A DNA stretch of 64,000 nucleotides, taken from contig NZ_CP146516.1 of the NCBI RefSeq assembly GCF_037081835.1, positions 1,635,501-1,699,500 on the forward strand, read 5' to 3'. Source of the DNA: Spirobacillus cienkowskii. GTDB lineage: Bacteria; Bdellovibrionota_B; Oligoflexia; Silvanigrellales; Silvanigrellaceae. Positions 1 through 7,781 of this stretch are shown piece by piece. Position 1 is the first letter of the stretch. Every line of letters begins with the position of its first letter. A model generated the notes under the pieces. The model made no database searches and was not told the origin of the DNA. It saw only the letters and a program-made list of their open reading frames with translations. A program made the position numbers and the translations under genes.

Positions 1-191
1 ATCCATGAGTTTAAATAACCCATTTGAGTTTTAAATTCTGGTCTGATTGGGAAAGGACTCCAAATACCAGATTTTATTGTCATTTGTCCAAATCGTGATT
101 CATCTTGAAAATCTATGTTTATTTTTTTTCCTGGATTTTTTACTTTAATTTCATTAATTTTATTTGGTAAATCTTTAATCCATTCGGCCAT
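1..191 (-). CDS. IS630-type transposase ORFB (DDE), 3' part missing
   Basis: The visible part begins MAEWIKDLPNKINEIK and includes the first catalytic stretch (IDFQDESRFGQ), the DDE_3-type active-site region in which D or E residues bind metal. The reading frame stays open upstream of this ATG to the A-run at 285-293, so the working protein is probably an ORFA-ORFB fusion made by ribosomal frameshifting. The rest of the gene is beyond the left edge; the full copy is at 42853-43434. Confidence 0.8.
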   Translation of the reverse strand, partial: MAEWIKDLPNKINEIKVKNPGKKINIDFQDESRFGQMTIKSGIWSPFPIRPEFKTQMGYLNSW

Positions 192-241
192 TTTTTCTGG
201 GTCATTTTTTATATGCTTTGTTCTTGGAACAACTCTTCTTA

Positions 242-703
242 TTAATGTTCTTTGAAGGAACTTGTATAACCCACTTTTACTAAATTTTTTTTTAATTTCG
301 TTTTGGATTCTATAATACTATTTATTATTTGGGCATGAACAACTTTTTCCTCATTAAATTCAGAATTTAATTGAATGATTTCAGTTTTTAAAATTTCAAC
401 TTCTTCTTTATTTACAAAGGATGGACGACCAGAACGTGGTTTATCAAGTAAAAAATAAATACCATTATTCTTATAGTTTGAAACCCAATAATTTGCCCGT
501 CCTCTTGAAAGGCATAATAAAGTTTCAATCTTTTTTTCAGAAAATCCTACGGAATATAAAAAAATTATAAATAATCGACGTAAAAGATTAAAACTTAATT
601 TATTTTGAGGTATTCTCTTTAAATCATCCATAAGTTGTTGTACATTATTCATTGTGCTGCAGTGTCCTTTTATAAAAGAAAGTACGAATGTTAACTGCAG
701 CAT
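242..703 (-). CDS. IS630-type transposase ORFA (helix-turn-helix)
   Basis: A 153-aa protein with a helix-turn-helix around residues 45-85 (FSEKKIETLLCLSRGRANYW) followed by a basic linker with GRPSF, the usual DNA-binding half of IS630 transposases. The last 15 or so residues are out of frame with the family: reading one frame over from the nine A residues (complement of 285-293) gives FSKSGLYKFLQRT, which continues into ORFB. I infer programmed frameshifting. It is identical to the copy at 43485-43946. Confidence 0.85.
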   Translation of the reverse strand: MLQLTFVLSFIKGHCSTMNNVQQLMDDLKRIPQNKLSFNLLRRLFIIFLYSVGFSEKKIETLLCLSRGRANYWVSNYKNNGIYFLLDKPRSGRPSFVNKEEVEILKTEIIQLNSEFNEEKVVHAQIINSIIESKTKLKKNLVKVGYTSSFKEH

Positions 704-967
704 ATCCTGTTTTCAATATTCATCAATTTCCGTATAAATATTTATTTTTGGTTATCTATGTTGCCAACAAACTTAGTGGACGGCGTATAAGTAATTATTA
801 TACTAAATACAGATCATCTTAAACATTCAAGGCAAAGTGAAGTTTTATTTTTTATAATAAAACTTCTAATGGTTATGGTTTTTTTATGACGTTGACAAAA
901 TATTTTTATTGGAATATCAAAATTTTTGGGTTGATATTTATTTAATTTATAACTTAGGGATAATAAT

Positions 968-1507
968 ATGAAAGAAAAAATAATCGTACCTACTTTAATT
1001 GCTTTTCTCGCAGTATCGTGTGGTAAAAATGAAAGTAGCACGTCACACTCTACTACTGAAAAAGTATTCACTACAGATATAAATCTAATTGAAGAAAGAG
1101 GACAAGTTCAAGAAAATCATATTGGATATAACCTCCTAAAAGGAACTAGATGGGTTTTAAAGAAAGTTGTATCAGATAAAAATAAAGAACAAAAATATAC
1201 AAAAATTACAAAAATTACATTTTCGCAAGCTGACACTAACCGGAATATTACATTAAAAGAAGAGAGATTTACAGTAATGACAGGCGGTAAATGCGACGTC
1301 AACAATTATAATCTTTACAATACTCAAATTAGCAATGTTTACTTAATTGCAAATCCCTGTTCAGATGCAAGCATTAATTTTAATGGAATAACTAACAAAC
1401 GATTTGGCTATATAAAAATTGAGAATAATAATATTACTGAATTTAAAAGAGAGAGTTACGTTGATAATTATACAGAAATATATGAAAAAGACGATACTGT
1501 AAACTAA
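968..1507 (+). CDS. putative lipoprotein, possibly META-like
   Basis: The 179-aa product starts with a short basic n-region, a hydrophobic core and a lipobox (FLAVSC, Cys at residue 18), so it should be lipidated and held in the envelope. After a Ser/Thr-rich linker comes a domain beginning LLKGTRWVLKKV and containing MTGGKCDVNNYN, which is reminiscent of META/HslJ domains (L-x-G-T-x-W opening), but the match is loose. An AGGG ribosome site lies about 9 bases before the ATG. The gene stands alone between the IS630 copy and dispersed repeat copy 1. Function unknown. Confidence 0.6.
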   Translation: MKEKIIVPTLIAFLAVSCGKNESSTSHSTTEKVFTTDINLIEERGQVQENHIGYNLLKGTRWVLKKVVSDKNKEQKYTKITKITFSQADTNRNITLKEERFTVMTGGKCDVNNYNLYNTQISNVYLIANPCSDASINFNGITNKRFGYIKIENNNITEFKRESYVDNYTEIYEKDDTVN

Positions 1508-1526
1508 AAAGAGAGTGCTCTTTAAA

Positions 1527-1727
1527 CTGTGTCAGGGTGAAATTAAGTTAGTTGTGTATTTGTATTAGTTGGTATTTTATCTGAAAATACCAACTAATAC
1601 AGTTGATGAGTTGGCTCTGCCAGTCCATTGGTATTCCTTTGTTAATTTTGTTTGTGCAAAAAATATTTAACAAACTGGAGTTATTTTTTCAAGCCTCACA
1701 ATAACTTTCTCAACTATTAACTGACAT
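1527..1727 (+). repeat. dispersed repeat copy 1, with a perfect 17-bp hairpin
   Basis: About 200 bp that recur at 4850-5112 (same strand) and, degenerate, at 24441-24566 (opposite strand). The most conserved parts are ggctctgccagtccatt and caagcctcacaataactt. A perfect inverted repeat pairs 1562-1578 with 1584-1600 around a 5-base loop. No ORF is visible. It may be a MITE-like element or an IS remnant; the opening aaactgtgtcag looks like an IS terminus, but this is a guess. Confidence 0.6.
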
Positions 1728-2727
1728 TTATTGTAAGTTCTGTAATGTCAGAAATTCTTTTTGTTCCTGGTATCAAAGTTCCTGTAATTTTTATTTTCTT
1801 TTTTGGCAACAAACCCGCTTCATTTGCAATCTTATAAAAGTCATAATTGTTTGTCTGTAAAATAAAATCTTGTTTTGTTTTGGTATTTAAATAATTTCCA
1901 CTTATTTTTATAGTACCTATATTTTCTTTTTCATTCCATCCATTGCTTTTAACAGTTCCAAGTACTTCAACAATTTTTTCTTTTTCATCTGTTGTAATGC
2001 TTTCAAGTAATTCTTTTACATATGAGCAGAATTCTTTATTTACTTGACATTCAAAAACTTCAGTACCACTTGCAAATGAAATTTCAATCCCTTCTCTTTC
2101 AGCGATTTCTGCAATTGGATTAAAAGAATCTAAAAAATTAGAACTAACCCCTTTTTCTGCAAGAATGTTATGTTCAGCAACAGTAGGTATAGAATCAGAA
2201 TCTACGAGCTGAGATGTGGTTTTTAATGCTTGCTGAGTAATATCAAGGATACCTGTTTCTTCAGGAATCAGTATCGTTACAATATAGCTTCCCATTTTTG
2301 CTGGTATCTCTTTACATAACTTTAATTTTTCAATAGCAAGATCTTTTGCTCTAAGGTGTTTTAATTTTTTTTCTAAACTTGAATTTGATGTTGCTGTTAT
2401 CATTTTTTTTGCAGCATTTCTTATGTTTAAAGAAGTGTCAAGGTCTATTTCTCCCGATTCATTTGGGACTCTAATTTGCATAACACCTTGCTTTAAACAA
2501 AATAATTCTAAAAAAGATTCTTTCGGTTTATTTTCTCTTTCTGCTAAAAATGTAATAGCTTCTTCAAAATACCTTTCTGCACCAGGTATAGAATCATCAT
2601 AAATCTCAAGAATTCTTTTTTCATCCTTGTGTACTAAGAATTTGAGTTTATCAGCGTAAGAATCTTTTACATGCCAATCATTTGCTTCAAGATAATTTGA
2701 AAGCCTAGTAAATGTTGAGGCTGTCAT
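1717..2727 (-). CDS. uncharacterised 336-aa protein of a three-gene unit
   Basis: A soluble-looking protein with no signal peptide or membrane segment. The first ~120 residues look alpha/beta (FLELFCLKQGVMQIRVPNE), then comes a helical stretch and a segment containing GSYIVTILIPEETG. The last ~85 residues are beta-rich (GTIKISGNYLN, KKIKITGTLIPGTKRI) and could be an OB-like or barrel domain. I do not recognise the family with certainty. It begins 13 bases after the DUF4365-like gene and is the last gene of the unit; its stop lies at the edge of dispersed repeat copy 1. Co-location with a DUF4365 protein suggests a defence or plasmid-type role, but that is inference. Confidence 0.6.
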   Translation of the reverse strand: MTASTFTRLSNYLEANDWHVKDSYADKLKFLVHKDEKRILEIYDDSIPGAERYFEEAITFLAERENKPKESFLELFCLKQGVMQIRVPNESGEIDLDTSLNIRNAAKKMITATSNSSLEKKLKHLRAKDLAIEKLKLCKEIPAKMGSYIVTILIPEETGILDITQQALKTTSQLVDSDSIPTVAEHNILAEKGVSSNFLDSFNPIAEIAEREGIEISFASGTEVFECQVNKEFCSYVKELLESITTDEKEKIVEVLGTVKSNGWNEKENIGTIKISGNYLNTKTKQDFILQTNNYDFYKIANEAGLLPKKKIKITGTLIPGTKRISDITELTINVS

Positions 2728-2740
2728 GACTATTTCATCC

Positions 2741-3325
2741 TTAATTTAAATTTCTAGTAGTAAGTTTTTCTAATTCCATTAGTCTTTTAATTTTATATTG
2801 GCTATAATTCTGATATGTATTGAATCCAAAAATTAAATTGTCTAAAAAATTAACATCAAATATTGATTTTTTCTCAAACCGAATTGTTTTACTTGAAGTT
2901 AAATTATTATTCTCAGGATTGAATTCATAATAGTAAGCACAATATTTTAAAATTGTCTTATAATCTACAACATCTTTTTCATGCTCAACCCATTTCTTTT
3001 TTTCTTTTGGAACATTAAAGAGTATAAAATAAAATGGATCTGTAAAAGTTTTCTTTTTGATATTTTCAATGTGCCTATCTTTTTTTAAAGTATATGAAAT
3101 AAATGTTTCATTATTTGTTGTCGGACTTTCAGTACATTTTAGTTGTAAGTCAATTTTATAAGGCGACTCTAAGCCATCTTCATGTTTAATACAGGTATCT
3201 ATTGTAGCATCAACAAGACCTTCATCAACACTCCATTTAGCCACTTTCCAGCCTGCTTGTGCAGTAATTGCATAAATGTAGGCTTCACTAAATTTTTCTT
3301 TCCATTTTGAATCATCAAATTCCAT
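2741..3325 (-). CDS. DUF4365-like protein
   Basis: A 194-aa protein with the layout of DUF4365 domains: a helix with conserved aromatic residues (FSEAYIYAITAQAGW), an acidic DATIDTCI strand, YKIDLQLKCTES (the D-x-Q-x-K pattern of a restriction-endonuclease-like fold), then FYFILFNVPKEKKKW. DUF4365 proteins are common in defence and mobile-element neighbourhoods and are thought to be nuclease-like. Asp in DATID and the Q-L-K triad could be catalytic, which is inference. The ATG follows the upstream gene's stop after one base, so the two are translationally coupled. Confidence 0.65.
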   Translation of the reverse strand: MEFDDSKWKEKFSEAYIYAITAQAGWKVAKWSVDEGLVDATIDTCIKHEDGLESPYKIDLQLKCTESPTTNNETFISYTLKKDRHIENIKKKTFTDPFYFILFNVPKEKKKWVEHEKDVVDYKTILKYCAYYYEFNPENNNLTSSKTIRFEKKSIFDVNFLDNLIFGFNTYQNYSQYKIKRLMELEKLTTRNLN

Positions 3326-3326
3326 T

Positions 3327-3890
3327 TTAAAACAATCCTGTATTTGTTGTTACCATTCCAATAAATGTTTCTAAATCCTTTTTATTATTTAAATTAATTG
3401 TGATTTGACTTGCGCCAGAGTCGTGAAAAACGACTCGACAATGAAAGCCAAGGGCATCTTTAATTTTCTTTTCTGCACTCATTGCTTCTAAAATATTCGT
3501 AGAAACACTGACTTTAAGCATATTTGGGAGAATTTCCTTTTTATCTTTTTTTACTGATTTTTTTCTAGGAAACTTAGGTTTACTGCCCATTCCTTCTTTT
3601 TTCATCCGTAAAACTTCAGAGTACAAAAGCTTAAAAGAATTTTTTGCACATAGATTTCTTTTCGCAGCAAATTGATTGATTAAAATTTCGCGAGTAAAAA
3701 TTTCGGGATGTTCCTTAATCACAAGCTTTAATTCGTCTGGAATTTTCGCAAGCCAAATTGCACGACTAATAATTTGTGCATTGGTTTTATATTTGCTAGC
3801 TATATTTTGGATAGAAATTCCTGAGAGAAATTCATTTCTCCAGACAATTCCTTTTTCTAGTATTTTAATTCCAGCACACCCTTTGCTCAT
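3327..3890 (-). CDS. ParB/KorB-like DNA-binding protein without nuclease-like N-domain
   Basis: A 187-aa protein. Residues ~25-80 (IQNIASKYKTNAQIISRAIW, then LAKIPDELKLVI) resemble the ParB helix-turn-helix, in which a recognition helix is followed by L-x-x-I-P-x-E-L. A Lys-rich linker leads to a C-terminal domain (CRVVFHDSGASQITINLNN, then KKDLETFI) like ParB dimerisation domains. The N-terminal ParB/CTPase box is absent, so it is a truncated or specialised relative. It is the first gene of the unit and could be its regulator or DNA-targeting part. It might be a plasmid-partition leftover. Confidence 0.5.
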   Translation of the reverse strand: MSKGCAGIKILEKGIVWRNEFLSGISIQNIASKYKTNAQIISRAIWLAKIPDELKLVIKEHPEIFTREILINQFAAKRNLCAKNSFKLLYSEVLRMKKEGMGSKPKFPRKKSVKKDKKEILPNMLKVSVSTNILEAMSAEKKIKDALGFHCRVVFHDSGASQITINLNNKKDLETFIGMVTTNTGLF

Positions 3891-4041
3891 TATCTTTTCC
3901 TAGCCTAGAGTTTAAGCAATATTAATATATTGTGGCCTAAGTTAAAAATTACCGTCTTTTTAACGTCTTTTAGCCCTCTCATCATATAAAATAATATTTA
4001 AAAAACAAGAAAACTCACACTATCATTTTCAAAACACTTTT

Positions 4042-4191
4042 CTCCAAGAAATTGCCGATGAACTTGCCATTTGTTTCTCAACTCTATGTAAGTGGCGAAG
4101 CCAATATGTACAACATGAAGTTATAAAACCAGAAGCTTACAAAAAGCCTAAGGATCTTGAAATTATAAAACTTAAAAAAACGAAAAGTTAA
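4042..4191 (+). pseudogene. IS3-family ORFA remnant
   Basis: A start-less frame reads LQEIADELAICFSTLCKWRS then QYVQHEVIKPEAYKK and ends at a stop. This is the helix-turn-helix and linker of an IS3-type ORFA. The 5' end of the gene is missing. The ORFB frame opens at its tail at about 4176, as in intact IS3 elements. Confidence 0.6.
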
Positions 4192-4817
4192 AAGAAGTTA
4201 CAACTAAAATCCACCAATCCTCTAGGCAAAACTATGGTAGGCGCAGAGTCTTTCAAACCTGCAAAATACAAGGGATCTCATGCGGTAAAAATAAGGTTGG
4301 AAAGCTTATGAAGCAAATGAAATTGCGGGGCAGAGGAAAGCCTAAATTTGTGAAAACCACCGATTCCAAACACAATCGAAAGGTTTTTCTAAACCTCATT
4401 ACCCAAGATTTCAGAGCTTACTCACCCAATTCTTTATGGACTTCTGACATTACATATATCCCCACAAAAGAAGGTTGGCTTTATTTATGCGTGGTTTTAG
4501 ACTGCTTTTCGATAACAAGAAGAGCTCTAAAAGAATTAGACAAAGCACCATCACAAGTACAAATTAAGTATATCGCTTGGGTCAAGCTTGTAGAAAAAAC
4601 AGGGCTTATGGAAACAAGAAAAATTGGTGTCACAAGACAATTTTTAAATGCTATAGAACTTAATAAAACTCCTGCTAATATTGATCTTGCAATCGATATC
4701 GCTCATGCTTTAGGCTACCCTGAATTTTTATTTCTTGAAGTGTGTATCAATGATTTATTGAGAAGAAAAGGAGTGCTAGGAACTGTAAAAGTACAACTTA
4801 ATGGCACAGCTGCTTAA
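4176..4817 (+). pseudogene. chimera: IS3 transposase ORFB + HigB fragment + HigA fragment
   Basis: One continuous frame (first ATG at 4308) joins three pieces. Up to ~4512 it is IS3 ORFB: IHQSSRQNYGRRRVF, a TDSKHNRK segment, and SLWTSDITYI with the first catalytic Asp, ending at VVLDCFS. From ~4513 to 4617 it matches the N-terminal half of HigB toxins (ITRRALKELDKAPSQVQIK, KTGLMETRKI). From ~4618 it matches the C-terminal half of HigA antitoxins (GVTRQFLNAIELNKTPANID, LAIDIAHALGYPE). The last two catalytic residues of the transposase, the HigB active half and the HigA N-terminus are missing. It is probably dead, though a HigA-like DNA-binding tail could still fold. Confidence 0.7.
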
Positions 4818-4849
4818 AATATTTTTCCCAAAAAAAACAGAGAGTACTG

Positions 4850-5112
4850 GTACTGTTCTAAAAACTATGTCAAACTAAAATTAACTGTATTAGTTAGCAT
4901 TTTATCTGACAATACCACTGTTTTAAAAAAAACTTCAAACAGGGTAATAGATTTTTTTACGGTTGTTAGGTTTTGTCTTAACTAATACAGTAGATGATTT
5001 GGCTCTGCCAGTCCATTAGTAGCTCCTTTGTTAATTTGTTTAAGCAAAAATTATTTAACAAATAGGAGCTACTTATTCAAGCCTCACAATAACTTTATCA
5101 ACTATTAACTAG
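4850..5112 (+). repeat. dispersed repeat copy 2, with an insertion
   Basis: It matches copy 1 at 1527-1727 but carries about 60 extra bases (around 4917-4978) that split the hairpin arms. Shared segments include ggctctgccagtccatta, an A/T-rich block with tttaacaaa, and caagcctcacaataactt. The right end abuts the BrnT remnant, so the repeat may mark the break that cut off the toxin's 5' end. Confidence 0.6.
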
Positions 5113-5113
5113 C

Positions 5114-5209
5114 ATTATTAGAAACAGTAAAATTAGAATTATTAGAGCTAGAGAATTAAATAATAAAGAAAGGGAAAAGTATGAACAAATATGTAAAGAA
5201 TCAAGATGA
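5114..5209 (+). pseudogene. BrnT toxin, C-terminal remnant
   Basis: A start-less frame reads IIRNSKIRIIRARELNNKER then EKYEQICKESR and stops inside the following antitoxin gene. R-I-I-x-A-R followed by a K-E-R-x-x-Y tail is the typical end of BrnT-family RNase toxins. Everything upstream is replaced by dispersed repeat copy 2. The overlap with the next ATG keeps the normal brnT-brnA order. Confidence 0.6.
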
Positions 5210-5423
5210 AAGCGACTACACCAAAATTGACTTTGATGAACAAAAAACCATTGAAGCATATAAAAAACATAAAAAAAGTTCTAAAAACCCAACTAGTGTT
5301 AATTTACCAAATGAAGTGATCGCAGATCTTAAAGCCATTGCTCTCAAAAAGGGTTTGCCTTACCAAGTTTTAATGAGAATGATTATTATTGAAGGTGTTG
5401 ATAAATTAAAAAACAGCGCTTAA
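5181..5423 (+). CDS. BrnA-like (CopG/RHH) antitoxin, orphan
   Basis: An 80-aa protein with an acidic, disordered N-terminal half that would cover a toxin, then a ribbon-helix-helix: SVNLPNEVIADLKAIALKKG and LPYQVLMRMIIIEGV. This is the architecture of BrnA/CopG-type antitoxins, which repress their own operon. Its ATG lies inside the last codons of the broken BrnT frame, out of frame, as expected for a coupled TA pair. An AAAGGGAAAAG ribosome site precedes the start. With the toxin gone it may only repress or act as an anti-addiction gene. Confidence 0.7.
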   Translation: MNKYVKNQDESDYTKIDFDEQKTIEAYKKHKKSSKNPTSVNLPNEVIADLKAIALKKGLPYQVLMRMIIIEGVDKLKNSA

Positions 5424-5444
5424 TAAAAAAATGTTTCTTAATTT

Positions 5445-6602
5445 TTAATGATCATCATACATTTGATAGTAATAAAAATATTGTTTTTCTATTTTAGCTT
5501 TATCAATATAATAATAAATTCGCAGTTCCCTTAAAGGACGCTCGTATTGATCAGTTAAATACTGACGCAATTCTGAAAACAGCATGGTTAAGTTTACAAA
5601 ACTCAGTTCATCAATATCATAAATTTTCATTTTGTCTTCGGCGTCAAACGCATCAAACAAATATTTTGCATTACGGCCAGTAGGTGCAAGAGCACCATTA
5701 AACACAATTTTTATAAAATCATCGGGAGCAGTATTGTATAAAACTTGAGCGATATCCGTTAAAATTTCATGCTCAGTGCGAGTTGAAGGCATATTTTTTA
5801 ACGTTAAGCCTCTAAAAATATACTCTTCGGGGTTTAGCCCTTTTACCACGCATTTGGAGAACTGGGTAAATGCCGGAGTAGAGGCTTCTTGCTTAAATTC
5901 TTTTAGAAAATGCATCTCTTCTTCTCGAAGACTATTATTGATTGTTTGCATTAGGTTTTGGTAGCGTTTTGGGTTGATTTTTTCTAAATAATTTAAAAAA
6001 CTATCTCCTTTTTTATTTTTAATTTCAAAATATTTATTGGTATAATAATTTTTATTCAAATACTCCCCAAACTGCGAATACGGATTTTCTTTAAATAATT
6101 GTTTTTTTTCGTTAGAAACATTTACTTTTACAGTTGATGACGTACCATAAACATCAATTTCAGGTAGCTTTTCTGTTAAAGTGGGTAAAATACATTCAAA
6201 ACTATTGGCAACATAATCTATTTTTTCGATTATTTTTTTATCTTCAATAGCACCTAACTTTACATACACCACAGATGGTTCTGAGTCTCTCAACCCATTT
6301 AAGTAACTGAGACAATTGTAATTACCCTTACGATCTTTTGCAAAAGGAATCAGTTTATTATTAAAAAATACGTCTGAATTATGTTTTATTTCATATTCCA
6401 TGGCATACATATCTTCAACGTGCGGTGTAAAAGTAACTAAATAACCAACATAATCTTCTTTATCATCATTATTTATCACTTCTTGCACATTGGTGGTATA
6501 ATGCACCCGCACTTTTAAATAATGATGTTCCTTTAATAAATTTTTATAATGCACAGGTAGTTTTAAACTGTATTTGTTTTCAAATTCTGTTATGTTTTGC
6601 AT
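5445..6602 (-). CDS. SUKH-fusion protein, putative second immunity gene (cdi locus copy)
   Basis: A 385-aa protein. Residues 1-~150 have the SUKH/SMI1-KNR4 pattern (FENKYSLKLPVHYKNLLKEH, then FTPHVEDMYAMEY and IPFAKDRKGNYNCLSYLNG), a fold used by immunity proteins against nuclease toxins. Residues ~190-385 are a mostly helical domain I cannot name (EYIFRGLTLKNMPSTRTEHE, then LFDAFDAEDKMKIYDIDEL). It is 40 bases downstream of cdiI and has an AAGGT ribosome site. Near-identical copies at 34524 and 41701 also follow a SUKH gene in a WHH module, so the three genes travel together. A two-headed immunity protein is my inference; an immunity-stabilising role is possible. Confidence 0.6.
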   Translation of the reverse strand: MQNITEFENKYSLKLPVHYKNLLKEHHYLKVRVHYTTNVQEVINNDDKEDYVGYLVTFTPHVEDMYAMEYEIKHNSDVFFNNKLIPFAKDRKGNYNCLSYLNGLRDSEPSVVYVKLGAIEDKKIIEKIDYVANSFECILPTLTEKLPEIDVYGTSSTVKVNVSNEKKQLFKENPYSQFGEYLNKNYYTNKYFEIKNKKGDSFLNYLEKINPKRYQNLMQTINNSLREEEMHFLKEFKQEASTPAFTQFSKCVVKGLNPEEYIFRGLTLKNMPSTRTEHEILTDIAQVLYNTAPDDFIKIVFNGALAPTGRNAKYLFDAFDAEDKMKIYDIDELSFVNLTMLFSELRQYLTDQYERPLRELRIYYYIDKAKIEKQYFYYYQMYDDH

Positions 6603-6642
6603 ACTAAATTTACCTTTTTTAACGCTTTTTATTTTTAATTTA

Positions 6643-7206
6643 TTATTGATTTTCTAAAGTTTCTTTGCGACGGTTTTCTCGGTTTTGCCAGAAAAGTTCT
6701 TCATTGTATGTCTTTCTCGCTCCTGAACTGCTGACGTACAACATATCTAAAAACTCAGCAAAACTCGTAGCTACAAAAGATAGTTCGGAACTTGAACCAG
6801 ATTCTGCTTCATGGTGCCACACCACTATTTTAGGGTTATCTGTTTTAGGATCATGACGGTAATCAAAGCAAATTTCTTCTCCTCCTGGATCAACCGCAAA
6901 TGCAATGACATTTTTAGGATATGCAAACTCTTCATCTCTTGATAAATTGGATTCCCAATACCATTCTATTGAACAGTCTGTATTATATCCTAAAAATGAA
7001 CCCAAAGGATAACTTTCGTAACGATCTATAAAATTAGAATAAAAATAAAAAATATTCATATGGTTTTGAATTGTTGCACCATTAAAATCAACAACAATAT
7101 CAACATAAGCCTGGGGAAATTTAAACCCTATTTTATTTTCAAACTCACGCACTACAGAAATATCAACTTTTTCTTCGCGCGTTTCAAATACAATATCTTT
7201 TTTCAC
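6643..7206 (-). CDS. cdiI: CdiI immunity protein, SUKH (SMI1/KNR4) family
   Basis: The 187-aa product carries SUKH features: VVREFENKIGFKFPQAYVDI at residues ~18-37, a conserved FYFYSNFIDRYESYPLGSFL, and FAVDPGGEEICFDYR followed by PKIVVWHHE. SUKH proteins are known immunity partners of polymorphic nuclease toxins, including WHH and other HNH types. Translation starts at GTG (7206), overlapping the cdiA stop as GTGA, so expression is coupled to the toxin. The C-terminal half is nearly identical to the copies at 33908 and 41064 while the N-terminal half varies, as expected for the toxin-contacting face. Confidence 0.85.
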   Translation of the reverse strand: MKKDIVFETREEKVDISVVREFENKIGFKFPQAYVDIVVDFNGATIQNHMNIFYFYSNFIDRYESYPLGSFLGYNTDCSIEWYWESNLSRDEEFAYPKNVIAFAVDPGGEEICFDYRHDPKTDNPKIVVWHHEAESGSSSELSFVATSFAEFLDMLYVSSSGARKTYNEELFWQNRENRRKETLENQ

Positions 7207-7781
7207 TCTTTTTTCTCCTTTTTCTCTTTCTTTTTTCTTTCTTTTAGTTCGGGATTTAAACTTTTAGCACCAACATGGGGAGCATCTTTATGTATTTTTG
7301 TTTCTACTAACTGCATTCTGCCTAAATCTTGATGATGGTGCCAAGTATATTTTCCTATTTTTTGTTTTCCTTGCTCCATATCCAACAACTCTGCTTCAGT
7401 AAACTTTCTTTTTAACACAGGATCTTTTTGCACTTCTGCCCATAAGGCTTTTGTAGACATAGTTAAATGCTCTTCATAATTTGTTTCCAACATTGTCTTT
7501 TGCGAAAAAATGACTTCCGTTTTCATATGCGGCGTAAAACCAGGAAGCCCTTTTTGATCATATACAACCTTTACAACTCTACCATCATTTAATTCAACAT
7601 TTATTGCTCTTCCAGCCATATTAACATTCGGTTTATCCAAATCAGGCACAGTATGCGATATTACATTTTCTTTCCCATACATGGCTTCGAATTCTTTTTT
7701 AGATTTTAACGAATCTATAGGTCCTTTCCCACCTAATGTAGGTTTGTAGTCAGGATCATTAACATCAATTTCTTTTTTACG
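7203..7781 (-). other. CdiA-CT: WHH nuclease toxin domain
   Basis: The last ~190 residues of CdiA open with KKEIDVNDPDYKPTLGGKG, continue with NVNMAGRAINVELNDGRVVK and end with TWHHHQDLGRMQLVE and a Lys/Glu tail. The W-H-H pattern is the metal-binding and catalytic core of the WHH branch of HNH/EndoVII nucleases, which cut DNA or RNA in target cells. The same opening and WHH core recur in the orphan copies at 33346 and 40489, which makes this boundary the likely exchange point. Confidence 0.85.

Larger units (their letters stand above)
1..787 (-). mobile_element. IS630-type insertion sequence, cut by window edge
   Basis: The stretch matches 43244-44030 base for base as far as I compared, so it is a second copy of the element at 42834-44030. 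It carries the end with ORFA and the terminal repeat acttagtggacggcgta (771-787); the other end lies outside the window. The ORF arrangement (HTH ORFA, then a DDE ORFB read by frameshift) is that of the IS630 family. The element points the same way as the other copy. Confidence 0.88.

Noticed and set aside
814-1071. Minus-strand frame ending QRHKKTITIRSFIIKNKTSLCL, possibly a zinc-ribbon protein
   Set aside because: It overlaps the start and signal peptide of the lipoprotein at 968 and has no credible start; at most its last ~45 codons are an old remnant.
1527-5112. Integron-like attC sites around the three-gene unit
   Set aside because: The repeats lack the paired RYYYAAC/GTTRRRY boxes in the right places, genes do not share one orientation and no integrase is present.
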